This document shows positions 36,065 through 44,902 of a DNA stretch of 64,000 bases, piece by piece. The notes under the pieces were generated by a model. That model saw nothing but the letters and a program-made list of their open reading frames with translations, was not told the DNA's origin and searched no databases. The DNA is from an uncultured Bacilli bacterium (GTDB lineage: Bacteria > Bacillota_I > Bacilli_A > RF39 > UBA660): contig CAKPLY010000001.1 in the NCBI GenBank assembly GCA_934167825.1, positions 1 to 64,000 on the forward strand, given 5' to 3'. Every line of letters starts with the position of its first letter. Within the stretch, counting starts at the first letter, position 1. The position numbers were made by a program, and so were the translations under genes.

Positions 36065-36099
36065 AAAAGAAAAAGAGCAAGTGTTTGCTTTTTTTCTTT
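36065..36099 (+). terminator. Terminator after the Ig-like protein gene
   Basis: AAAGAAAAAGAGCAA pairs with TTGCTTTTTTTCTTT around a three-base loop; strong stem ending in T. Confidence 0.75.
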
Positions 36100-36109
36100 G
36101 ATAGTATAT

Positions 36110-36254
36110 ATAAAAAGAAAAGTACTTATATTTAAGTACTTTTCTTATATAAAGAGATTGACACACACATACTAATAACAAGCATTGGTGAATAACTTTT
36201 TAATTTCAAATTTTAATAATTTGAAATAAATTAGGATGTGAAATATTTATCTCA
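36110..36254 (-). ncRNA. Candidate small RNA on the minus strand
   Basis: Minus-strand promoter TTGACA (36284-36289), 17-base spacer, TATCAT (36261-36266), then ~145 bases ending in a terminator whose arms AAAAGTACTT/AAGTACTTTT (36118-36143) are followed on the minus strand by CTTTTT. Inside is the hairpin ATTTCAAATT/AATTTGAAAT. No convincing ORF. The promoter style resembles those of the antisense RNAs at 48.4-48.9 kb. The rest of the 36037-36361 gap holds only the terminators described here. Confidence 0.5.
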
Positions 36255-36361
36255 GTTATAATGATATCATATTATTTTTACTTTGTCAAATGTTTTTGTC
36301 GAAAATTTTTATTTTTTGTCAAAAAAGTGTGCGAGATGTAGAAAAATAGTGTAATTTTAGT

Positions 36362-39300
36362 TTATTTTTCTTTTACTAATTTTTTCGGCTCTTCAATTTT
36401 GATATTACTTTGTTCTAATGTTTCGATGTAACTTGTTACACTGCTATTTAGTACGTTTATTGTACCTTTAGCGTTATAAAAGTCATTTAATTTATCTAAA
36501 GTAATTTTTGCGTCATCAGCATTTTTATATAATAATGCTTTGAATAAATCCATAACATCTTTGGATAACTCAATGGTTCTTTTTTCATTTTCGATTCCTT
36601 GTCCTATTAATAGTTCTGATCCTATTAATGGTAATAAGTCATCTCTTGCAGTTTCTAAAGCATTAATAGTAAGAAAGTGATTTACTATCATTTGATTTAA
36701 TTTTACTAGTTCTTGATTTAATAGTTGGTTTGATGTAATAAATCTTTCTTTTTTGTTTTTTACTATTTGTAGTTGTGAAGAAACATCAAGATAATTTGAA
36801 TATTCAAATGGATTTGATGGATCAATAGTTTGTAATTTGTTTTCTAGTAATTTTATCATATCTATAGTTTTTAATAGAAATTCATAATTCTTTTTTGAAT
36901 ATTCACTTATATATTTTTTTAACTTATCGTAAGTAAGTAATTCTTTGGATAATAATTCTATGTTTTTTGATATTGCGTCTTTTAAAATATGGAAATTTTC
37001 TATTTTAATATTTGATTCTTTTTCTCCGGATTCAACACTAAAGAGACTACTAAAAAATCCTTTTTTCTTTTCTTCAGGTTGATAACACTTGTTAACTAAT
37101 TCATTAATTGTTTCAACTGATTTTTCTGTACTATCACTATCAATTAATTTTTGTTGTTCTTGGTTTATGGTTTTAAAGTGACTTGTTAGAATGTTACCAT
37201 AATTAACTATATTAATTGTGCTTGTTAAATCTATTGAAGATACTTCGATGTTTTGCAAACTTTTAATACATTCACTTAATGTAGGTATATATTCTTTGCC
37301 TGTAATTATTTCTTTTTGTAATATACTATAGTTTTCATCACTTAAATTACTGATGATTTTTAAGATTTTACTATTGTTTACTTCATTACTAAATAGTTTC
37401 TTTATAATACTAGAAATAGAATAATCTTTTTCTTCAAGATATTTTTGGTAATTTAATCCTAATCTATAAGATGTTTCAGTACTTTTTATATTAGGGTTAG
37501 TAATATTTAAATACTCTAGTATTCTTTCTTTAGTTATATTATATTTTTTTAATGTCTTTGCTATAAATACTATATTATTATTTTTATCATCATCTATTTC
37601 TATAGTGTTATATGTATCAAAGAATGCTAAAATTAAAGATAGTTTTTCTTTGTCTAAATCTGTAATATTTGGTATTTTTTCTATTATAGTATTATATTTT
37701 ATTGCATTTGTTAAATATTCTTTGCTTAAACTAGAATTAGTATTTCTTAGCAAACTTTCACATCTTTGTTTAGTAGAATAATTTTCATATTGAGTATCTA
37801 GATCGTTAAAATCTTCATAGTTTTTTGATATATGATGTAAGAATCTTATTAGATATGTTCCATCATATAATTCTTTATTAAAAATATTTCTAAATATATG
37901 ATATGGTGTTAAATCTTTTCTTTCTACTGAAATGTTATAACCTTTGAAAATGTAATCTAAGTAATTGTTGTATAATATTTCATTGAAATCTTTATCATTT
38001 GTTACAACACTAGAAAAATACTGTTTATCATTTATAAGTCCTTTTTCTTTAAGAAAATCTTGTAATGATTTGTCATTTAATGTTGCATATAATATTGCAG
38101 CAACTTTTTTGTCTTCAGGACTTAAATTATTTAAAATTTTTTCTAATTCGGCATCTTGTTTTGCGATACATTTTAAATAATTAATTGTACTTGGTTTTAA
38201 ATCAGTATATAATTCTTTATATATAAAGTCTTGATGTTCTTGCTGTTTTCTTTCAGTGAATTCTTTTAATTCTTTAGTAATATCATCAATCTTTTTATCT
38301 TTTGATAAATCATTAAAGATGTTTTCTAGAACTAGACTATTACCGTTATTAAAAGTAATTTTATTTTCTTTTTGATTTATAGTTGTTGATTCATAAACAC
38401 TTTTTACTTTACTGAAACTAACTTTAGTACTTTCTAGTTCTTCTTTAGTGATATTGATACCTAGAAGATTAAATATTTTATCATAAGTTATGTCATGTTC
38501 TTCATAGAAGTTATATAAAGATTTGTTAGTAAATAGGTATGCTAAAGATATTATATCGTTATTATTCTTTAGATATTTTGTATTATCTTTCTTTTTACTT
38601 AGTATAAGAGTGTATGCTTTAGTTAAGTTAATTAAGACATTTTTGTCATTGTCAGTTATATTTTGCTCTTTTAGAAAATCATTTATTTTTATTTGTTCAT
38701 CTCTTTCATCAAGTAAGTCTAGGATATTATCTTTATATAAGTTATAACTTGATAGGATAGTTTCTACTATAGTACTATTTGTGGCATTTCTATTAAATAG
38801 AGTAGCAAATAATTCTCTAGTGGGATCTAATTTTATATTCTTTAAGCATTCTATATATGGTTGATAATATTTTTTTATTACAAGATAATTAGGTTTTAAT
38901 GTAAGGTTAGATAAAACATCGTTGTATTTGGAAATTAATGATGTATCTATTTTTAATTTATTAATCATTTCTTTTATGTTGCTATCTTTACTTGTAAGAA
39001 AACTCATAAATAATGATAATGCTGCAATGTCTTCTTTAGAGTTACAATTTGCAAAACAATTTTTTAAACTTGATAATTTTTCTTTATCATTATTTTCAGG
39101 ATTAATATATGCATTATATATTGAAGAAGCAGTTTCAATTAAATTTACGACATTTATTTGAATATTAGAAAATACTTCTTTTTTTAAATCGTTTTTAATT
39201 TTACTTTTTTCTTCCTCAATTATTTTCTCTATATTTAAATTATTATATTCTTCTTGTGTTATAAAATATTTATGAAAATAAAAGCTGCCATCCCTATATA

Positions 39301-39748
39301 TTTCTGGATCAAAAGTTGTGCTGTCTTTGTAAATGTTGTTAATTATGTCTAATGTAGTAAGTCCATAGTAATCTTCGACATTATTATATATTTGAAAATA
39401 ATTTTTATATGTATTAAAGGTTTCTTTTAGATTGTTTTTTTCAATATTTATTATTGTTTCCTTATATGATATTTCGACGTCATTGCGATCAACAAATTTT
39501 CCTTTTGCTAATTCTCTTGCGATATATTGATAATTATTTTTGCCATATAGTGCTTCAATAAACATTACGATTTCTTTTAAAAAAGTACTACCAATTATAT
39601 ATTTATAAATATATTGATCTAATTTAACGACGATATACAAATCTGAATTATAAGTTCGTAAGTGATATAGATATTTTAAAACTGTGTTTACATATGTTTT
39701 TGTTTCTTTTGGTATTATTTCCATAAATTCTTCATAACTTATATTCAT
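36362..39748 (-). CDS. Large helical cytoplasmic protein of unknown function
   Basis: 1128 residues without signal peptide or membrane helix, rich in Lys, Asn, Glu and Leu, apparently almost all alpha-helical. I recognise no family for the first ~850 residues. The last ~250 (LSKELLTYDKLKKYISEYSK, then an IDMIKLLENKLQTIDPSNPF helix, and NQLLNQELVKLNQMIVNHFL) recall the helical repeats of TelA/KlaA-type toxic-anion resistance proteins, but weakly. It has a strong promoter of its own (39777-39805) and the ribosome binding site AGAGGGGG. It is a single-gene unit; its size in a compact genome is notable. Confidence 0.75.
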   Translation of the reverse strand: MNISYEEFMEIIPKETKTYVNTVLKYLYHLRTYNSDLYIVVKLDQYIYKYIIGSTFLKEIVMFIEALYGKNNYQYIARELAKGKFVDRNDVEISYKETIINIEKNNLKETFNTYKNYFQIYNNVEDYYGLTTLDIINNIYKDSTTFDPEIYRDGSFYFHKYFITQEEYNNLNIEKIIEEEKSKIKNDLKKEVFSNIQINVVNLIETASSIYNAYINPENNDKEKLSSLKNCFANCNSKEDIAALSLFMSFLTSKDSNIKEMINKLKIDTSLISKYNDVLSNLTLKPNYLVIKKYYQPYIECLKNIKLDPTRELFATLFNRNATNSTIVETILSSYNLYKDNILDLLDERDEQIKINDFLKEQNITDNDKNVLINLTKAYTLILSKKKDNTKYLKNNNDIISLAYLFTNKSLYNFYEEHDITYDKIFNLLGINITKEELESTKVSFSKVKSVYESTTINQKENKITFNNGNSLVLENIFNDLSKDKKIDDITKELKEFTERKQQEHQDFIYKELYTDLKPSTINYLKCIAKQDAELEKILNNLSPEDKKVAAILYATLNDKSLQDFLKEKGLINDKQYFSSVVTNDKDFNEILYNNYLDYIFKGYNISVERKDLTPYHIFRNIFNKELYDGTYLIRFLHHISKNYEDFNDLDTQYENYSTKQRCESLLRNTNSSLSKEYLTNAIKYNTIIEKIPNITDLDKEKLSLILAFFDTYNTIEIDDDKNNNIVFIAKTLKKYNITKERILEYLNITNPNIKSTETSYRLGLNYQKYLEEKDYSISSIIKKLFSNEVNNSKILKIISNLSDENYSILQKEIITGKEYIPTLSECIKSLQNIEVSSIDLTSTINIVNYGNILTSHFKTINQEQQKLIDSDSTEKSVETINELVNKCYQPEEKKKGFFSSLFSVESGEKESNIKIENFHILKDAISKNIELLSKELLTYDKLKKYISEYSKKNYEFLLKTIDMIKLLENKLQTIDPSNPFEYSNYLDVSSQLQIVKNKKERFITSNQLLNQELVKLNQMIVNHFLTINALETARDDLLPLIGSELLIGQGIENEKRTIELSKDVMDLFKALLYKNADDAKITLDKLNDFYNAKGTINVLNSSVTSYIETLEQSNIKIEEPKKLVKEK

Positions 39749-39776
39749 ATTAAATTCCCCCTCTTTGATGGCATAT

Positions 39777-39805
39777 ATGATAGCATTTTTTTACTCTTTT
39801 GTCAA
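39777..39805 (-). promoter_or_regulatory. Promoter of the 1128-residue protein gene
   Basis: On the minus strand TTGACA, 17-base spacer, TATCAT, about 28 bases before the start codon. Confidence 0.7.
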
Positions 39806-39817
39806 ATTTGACATAAA

Positions 39818-39861
39818 AAAATAGTACTTAAATCTAGTTAACTGGATTTAGGTACTATTAA
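39818..39861 (-). terminator. Terminator of yigZ-like gene
   Basis: On the minus strand AATAGTACCTAAATC pairs with GATTTAAGTACTATT and is followed by TTTTTT. Confidence 0.75.
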
Positions 39862-39871
39862 GATATTTAGT

Positions 39872-40477
39872 TTATTTGCCAAAGAATAATTTTTTGATAT
39901 ATTTATCTTCATTAATAGTTATATTTATGTTAGTGATAATATTAAGTTTATCTAATAAATTATTATCTATATCTAGGTTATATTTTATTATATCATTATA
40001 TTCTTTTTTTAATATAGGGGTATCTTTAAGAAGATAGTCTATTTCTTTTAGAGAGTTATAGTTAAAAGTAATATCTATGTTATATCCTTTGATTAGGGGT
40101 ACTATTATGGCATTATTAAGAGTAGTAGTAACAGACTTAGTGTATGCTCGTACTAAGCCTCCAATGCCTAGTTTTATACCTCCAAAGTATCTAGTAGTTA
40201 TTACTAATATATTATTTAAGTTCTTTTCTGTTAGAACGTTAAGCATAGGTTTTCCTGCAGTATTTGAGGGTTCATTATCATCACTACATTTAATATTATT
40301 TCCTAAGATATAGGCATATGTGTTATGTGTAGCGTCATTATATTTATTTTTTATTAATTCTAACTTATCTTTTATATCTATTAAACTTTCTACATAATAG
40401 ATATTAGTTATAAACTTAGAGTTTTTAATTATAATAGTACTTTCTATATCATCTTTAATAGTATACATTTTGTTCAC
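39872..40477 (-). CDS. YigZ/IMPACT family protein
   Basis: 201 residues with the UPF0029/IMPACT N-terminal domain: KNSKFITNIYYVESLID, then ATHNTYAYILGNNIKCSDDN, EPSNTAGKPML and LVITTRYFGGIKLGIGGLVRAY, all diagnostic. A DUF1949-like C-terminal domain follows. Bacterial members fold like ribosomal-type domains and are thought to act around translation or proteolysis, but the role is not settled. Ribosome binding site AGGTGAA. It faces away from xerC/D. Confidence 0.9.
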   Translation of the reverse strand: MNKMYTIKDDIESTIIIKNSKFITNIYYVESLIDIKDKLELIKNKYNDATHNTYAYILGNNIKCSDDNEPSNTAGKPMLNVLTEKNLNNILVITTRYFGGIKLGIGGLVRAYTKSVTTTLNNAIIVPLIKGYNIDITFNYNSLKEIDYLLKDTPILKKEYNDIIKYNLDIDNNLLDKLNIITNINITINEDKYIKKLFFGK

Positions 40478-40587
40478 CTAGATATATTTTAACATAAAAA
40501 GTAAAATTAGTTAACTAGATGTTTAATTTGTTTACATAAGAAGTGTTTTAATATATAATTATTTATGTAAGATAAGTAGGTGATGAT

Positions 40588-41451
40588 ATGGATATAGATA
40601 GTTATTTAGATTATTTAAGGTGTGTTAAGAAGTATTCTAGTAATACAGTAAATTCATATAATGAAGATATAACAGAATATATAAGTGTTATTAATAAAGA
40701 TATAAAAAAAGTATGCGAAGAAGATATAAAGAAATATTTAGAATATTTATATAACAAGAATATTAGTAAGAGTAGTATATCTAGGAAGTTAAGTAGTGTA
40801 AGAGGGTTATATAATTATTTATATACTAATAATAAGATAGATACTAATATATTTAGTGATATACATAATCCTAAAAAAAATAAGACATTACCTAATTTTT
40901 TAACAGATAAGGAAGTTAGTATGCTTCTTGATTTAAAGATAGATAGTATATATTTTTCTAGAAATAGTTTGATTATAGAGTTATTTTATTCTACAGGGAT
41001 AAGAGTTAGTGAGTTAGTTAATATAACACTAGAAGATATTAATATGCATGATAAGACTATTAAGATATTAGGTAAGGGTAGTAAAGAAAGAATAGTGTAT
41101 TTTGGGAAGTATTGTTTTGATAAGTTAAATAAATATATTAATGATGAAAGAAGACTATTTGATAAGTATAATAGTAAGTATTTAATACTAAATAAGAATG
41201 GTAATAAGATTACTACTAGACAGATAGAGAATATTATTAATTATTATACTTTTAGGTGTGGATTAAATAAGAAGATAAGTCCTCATGTACTTAGACATAC
41301 TTTTGCTACTAGTATGTTAAATAATGGGGCAGATATAGTTAGTGTTAAAGAGTATTTAGGACATGAAAGTATTAGTACTACTAGTATTTATACACATGTT
41401 ACTAATGAAAAGATTAGGGATGTATATAATAATTGTCATCCAAGAAGTTAG
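40588..41451 (+). CDS. Tyrosine recombinase of XerC/XerD type
   Basis: 287 residues. The N-terminal SAM-like domain (YLDYLRCVKKYSSNTVNSY, SKSSISRKLSSVRGLYNYL) precedes the catalytic domain with the Arg of STGIRVSELVN, Lys in GKGSKERIV, HVLRHTFATSML (HxxR), HES and the Tyr nucleophile in STTSIYTHV. It most likely resolves chromosome dimers at dif. No dif-like site was recognised in the window. It has a TTTACA-17-TATAAT promoter and the site GGTGAT. Whether it is XerC or XerD cannot be decided here. Confidence 0.88.
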   Translation: MDIDSYLDYLRCVKKYSSNTVNSYNEDITEYISVINKDIKKVCEEDIKKYLEYLYNKNISKSSISRKLSSVRGLYNYLYTNNKIDTNIFSDIHNPKKNKTLPNFLTDKEVSMLLDLKIDSIYFSRNSLIIELFYSTGIRVSELVNITLEDINMHDKTIKILGKGSKERIVYFGKYCFDKLNKYINDERRLFDKYNSKYLILNKNGNKITTRQIENIINYYTFRCGLNKKISPHVLRHTFATSMLNNGADIVSVKEYLGHESISTTSIYTHVTNEKIRDVYNNCHPRS

Positions 41452-41466
41452 GAAGGTATATGAAGT

Positions 41467-42069
41467 ATGAAAGAAGCTAAGTTATATTTTAAGTATGGGG
41501 TTATGAGTTCTGGTAAGACTAGAGATTTACAGATGAATTATCACTCTAATATGGAAGATGGGAAGAGTGTTATAATTATGAAACCTAAGATTGATACAAA
41601 GGGAGAAGAATGTATTAAATCAAGAGATAATCAATCTAATAAGGTAGATTATTTGATAGGTAAAGAGGATAATATATATATTCTTATTACTAAGTATATA
41701 TTAGAAAATAATTTAGATGTTATTTTAGTAGATGAAGCGCAGTTTTTAAGTAGTAAACAAATAGATGAGTTAAGTGATATTGTAGATTATTTGAATATAG
41801 ATGTTATATGTTATGGAATAAGAGTAGATTTTCTAAGTAATTGTTTTAACGGTGGAATTAGATTGTTTGAAATTGCGGATGTTAGGGAAGAACTTACTAA
41901 AAAGTGTGTTTGTGGTAATATTGCAACTTGTAATATAAGATTTGATAAAGATAATATACCTACGTTTACGGGAGATAAAATAGCAATAGATGGGGAAAGT
42001 TATACTTATAAGACAATGTGTAGGAAATGTGCGAAAACATTAAGAAAGAGATATAATAATAAAAATTAA
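41467..42069 (+). CDS. tdk: Thymidine kinase
   Basis: Type II thymidine kinase of the salvage pathway, about 200 residues. The P-loop is FKYGVMSSGKTRDLQMNY; the catalytic region is VILVDEAQFLSSKQIDEL; the lasso with CYGIRVDFL precedes a structural zinc site (KKCVCGNIA and CRKC, two Cys pairs), and GESYTYKTMCRKC closes the protein. It starts 15 bases after the recombinase gene. The usual G-T-M-x-S-G-K P-loop reads G-V-M-S-S-G-K. Confidence 0.92.
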   Translation: MKEAKLYFKYGVMSSGKTRDLQMNYHSNMEDGKSVIIMKPKIDTKGEECIKSRDNQSNKVDYLIGKEDNIYILITKYILENNLDVILVDEAQFLSSKQIDELSDIVDYLNIDVICYGIRVDFLSNCFNGGIRLFEIADVREELTKKCVCGNIATCNIRFDKDNIPTFTGDKIAIDGESYTYKTMCRKCAKTLRKRYNNKN

Positions 42070-42077
42070 TAAAATAA

Positions 42078-42102
42078 GAGATTTATATTTCTTTTTAATA
42101 TA
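42078..42102 (+). terminator. Terminator after tdk
   Basis: AAGAGAT pairs with ATTTCTT (with one G-U) across TTAT, then TTT. Confidence 0.45.
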
Positions 42103-42152
42103 ATTTATTGTATAATAATTATATGTAAATAAGAATAGGAAGGGAAGTATTT

Positions 42153-44465
42153 ATGAATAATTTAACAAGTTACTATGTAAAAAAAGAAAGTGATCCAAAT
42201 ACTTTAAAAGAAAATATTATAATGGGTAAAAATTATAGAATATCTGTTTTAACTGATAGGCTTGTTAGGTTAGAATATTCTAGTAGTGGTGTATTTGAAG
42301 ATAGAGCAAGTACTAATGTTATATTTAGAAATTTTCCTAGATGTTTATTTGTGGTTAATGAAAGTGATACGTTACTTCAAATTAGTACTAAATACTTTGT
42401 ACTTTCTTATGTTAAGAATAAGAGCTTTATAAGTAGTAAGTTAACCCCAGGGAATAATTTAAAGATACTGCTTAAGGATACAGAAAAGACTTGGTATTAT
42501 GGTCATCCTGAAGCAAGGAATTTTGGGGGACTTAAATATTCGTTGGATGATTTTACAGGTAAGTTAGAGTTAGATAAGGGGTTATATTCTACGGATGGAT
42601 TTTGTGTACTTGATGACTCAAATACTTTGGTTATTAATAATAATACTATGGAAGAGAGAGCTAAGGGTAATTTAGATATATATGTATTTATGTATAAGAG
42701 AGATTTTGGACTATGCTTAAAAGATTACTTCGATTTAACAGGCTATCCTTCTTTTATACCTAGATATACTTTAGGTAACTGGTGGTATAAGAATGAAGTA
42801 TATACTAATAAAGATATAATGAAAATAGTTAAGGAATTTAAAAATAATGAGATACCACTTTCTGTTATTATGTTAGGAAATTATTGGAACAGGGAAAATA
42901 GTTATGTTGTTAATGATAAATTACTTGATATTAATAGTCTTGTTAGTAGTTTGCATAAAAGTAATATAAGATTAGGACTTACTATTGATCCTACGATAAA
43001 AAGCGTGGATAATAAATTTAGTTTGATTCCTTTATCTAATGAAAAAATAGATATATATATTAATAAGATAATACATGAACTTGATAAGATGGGGATAGAT
43101 TTATATTCAATAGATTATAATAATAAGAATGATTTAAATACTTTACATTTACTTAATCACTATAGTTATGTAGATATGATAGTTAATCAAAATAAAAGAG
43201 GGGTTATTCTTTCTAGAAATAGTAAGATTGCTCCCCAGAGATATCCAATTATATTTACTGGTAAGACAATAGTAGATTATAATACGTTAAATAGTTTACC
43301 AGAATATACACTGAGTGCTGCGAATAATGGAGTTAGTTTTGTTGCTCATGCTATTGGAGGGTATTATAAGGGAATAGAACAAGAAGAGTTATATATGAGA
43401 TATATTCAGTATGCTACATTTAGTCCTTTTCTTATTTTATCTAGTGATAAGGGTAAGTATTATAAGAGAGAACCTTGGAAATGGAATGCTTTAAGATTAT
43501 CTGTAATTAAATATTATATGCAGTTAAGATATAAGTTAATACCATATATATATACAGAAAGTTATAATTATTATAGTAAGTGTATACCTTTAACGCAACC
43601 TTTATATTATAAATATAGTGCTATATATGATGAACCGTTATATAAGAATGAATATTATTTTGGTAGTGAGATGCTTATTTGTCCTATTACTAAGAAGAAG
43701 AATTTGTTAATTAATAGGGTAGTACAAAGAATATTTGTTCCTAGTGGGTTATGGTTTGATTTTAAGACTGGTAAGAAATATCCTGGGGATAAGTATTATA
43801 TGTGTTTTTATAAGGATGATGAATACCCTGTGTTATGTAAAAGTGGTAGTATAATACCATTATCATTAGATTATACAGTAGATAATCCTAGTAATTTAGA
43901 GGTAGTTATATTTCCTCTTAGTAGTAATACTTATACAATGTATGAAGATGATGGAGTAAGTAATAATTATAAGAATAGAGAATGTTTACTTACTAAGTTT
44001 AGTTATATATATCAAAAAGATAATTATACTTTAAATATACTTAGTAGTGGTAAATATAGTTTGATGGAAAAAAGAAATTATAAGATTAGATTTAAAAATA
44101 CTATTAATATTACGGAGGTTAATGTTAAAGTTAATAATAAGTTTTATGATGCTAAAATTAGTTATGATAGAGATGATTTTATAATAGATATAAATGATGT
44201 TAATACTAGTTATGAACTTAGTATAAATTTAGTAGGTAAAGATATAGAATTAGATGTAGTACAACTTATTAATGAAGATATTAGGGGTATATTAAATGAT
44301 TTAGAGATAGAGACTAGTTTAAAAGAAAGAATAGATAGTATATTATTTAGTGATTTATCTATTAGAAAGAAAAGAATAGAAATAAAGAAGTTAAAGAAGT
44401 ATAAATTAGAACCTAAATTTATAAATATGTTTATTAAATTACTTGAATATATAAGTAATGTATAG
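42153..44465 (+). CDS. Glycoside hydrolase family 31-like protein with altered catalytic residues
   Basis: 770 residues with the GH31 layout: N-terminal beta-sandwich, a TIM barrel (FIPRYTLGNWWYKNEVYT; PLSVIMLGNYWN; GIDLYSIDYNN), beta domains C and D, and a helical C-terminal extension of ~90 residues. The nucleophile Asp seems kept (SIDYN, ~320). The acid/base region, normally Q-R-Y-P...W-(S/T)-G-D, reads QRYPIIFTGKTIVDY, with Lys (~371) instead of Asp, and the conserved H-D-I-G-G block reads HAIGG. Alpha-glucosidase activity is therefore doubtful; a binding or altered enzyme is possible. No signal peptide. Ribosome binding site GGAAGGG. Confidence 0.8.
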   Translation: MNNLTSYYVKKESDPNTLKENIIMGKNYRISVLTDRLVRLEYSSSGVFEDRASTNVIFRNFPRCLFVVNESDTLLQISTKYFVLSYVKNKSFISSKLTPGNNLKILLKDTEKTWYYGHPEARNFGGLKYSLDDFTGKLELDKGLYSTDGFCVLDDSNTLVINNNTMEERAKGNLDIYVFMYKRDFGLCLKDYFDLTGYPSFIPRYTLGNWWYKNEVYTNKDIMKIVKEFKNNEIPLSVIMLGNYWNRENSYVVNDKLLDINSLVSSLHKSNIRLGLTIDPTIKSVDNKFSLIPLSNEKIDIYINKIIHELDKMGIDLYSIDYNNKNDLNTLHLLNHYSYVDMIVNQNKRGVILSRNSKIAPQRYPIIFTGKTIVDYNTLNSLPEYTLSAANNGVSFVAHAIGGYYKGIEQEELYMRYIQYATFSPFLILSSDKGKYYKREPWKWNALRLSVIKYYMQLRYKLIPYIYTESYNYYSKCIPLTQPLYYKYSAIYDEPLYKNEYYFGSEMLICPITKKKNLLINRVVQRIFVPSGLWFDFKTGKKYPGDKYYMCFYKDDEYPVLCKSGSIIPLSLDYTVDNPSNLEVVIFPLSSNTYTMYEDDGVSNNYKNRECLLTKFSYIYQKDNYTLNILSSGKYSLMEKRNYKIRFKNTINITEVNVKVNNKFYDAKISYDRDDFIIDINDVNTSYELSINLVGKDIELDVVQLINEDIRGILNDLEIETSLKERIDSILFSDLSIRKKRIEIKKLKKYKLEPKFINMFIKLLEYISNV

Positions 44466-44534
44466 TATAATAATCATTAAATTTATTAATAATTATATAT
44501 CTTTTATTAAAAAGTGTGAAAGGAAGAATATGTT

Positions 44535-44900
44535 ATGTTAGATAATTTATATATTAGAATATTATTAGAATACTTAATTGTATTTAGCGTAGTATTTATT
44601 ATTAATTATATATTTATAATAAGAGGAAGTAAGAAATTAAATAAGAAGAAGATTCCTTTAGAACTTATGTATTTAAATAAGTTATATAATTTAGATATAG
44701 ATAAAATTAATTATAAGAAATTTATGTATATATCTAGTTTAGTAAATACTTTTATAGTAAGTACAGTATATATAATTATTAATTATTTATTAGATAATAT
44801 AATATTGCAGGTAATAATAGGGATAGTATTACTTATATTACTTATTATTATTTGTTATGGTATAATGGGTAGATGTTATATGAAGAAAGAAGGTAAATAA
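44535..44900 (+). CDS. Small membrane protein of unknown function
   Basis: 121 residues with three predicted membrane helices (LLEYLIVFSVVFIINYIFII, then ISSLVNTFIVSTVYIIINYL and VIIGIVLLILLIIICYGIM), separated by a basic cytoplasmic loop (RGSKKLNKKKIP). No family recognised. It lies two bases before leuS and has the ribosome binding site GAAAGGAAG, so it is probably co-transcribed with leuS. Similar small proteins occur before leuS in other gut Bacilli only as far as memory allows; treat as hypothetical. Confidence 0.65.
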   Translation: MLDNLYIRILLEYLIVFSVVFIINYIFIIRGSKKLNKKKIPLELMYLNKLYNLDIDKINYKKFMYISSLVNTFIVSTVYIIINYLLDNIILQVIIGIVLLILLIIICYGIMGRCYMKKEGK

Positions 44901-44902
44901 TT

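Noticed and set aside
36132..36185. Minus-strand 17-codon frame in the candidate small RNA
   Set aside because: No ribosome binding site and no hydrophobic or otherwise recognisable character.
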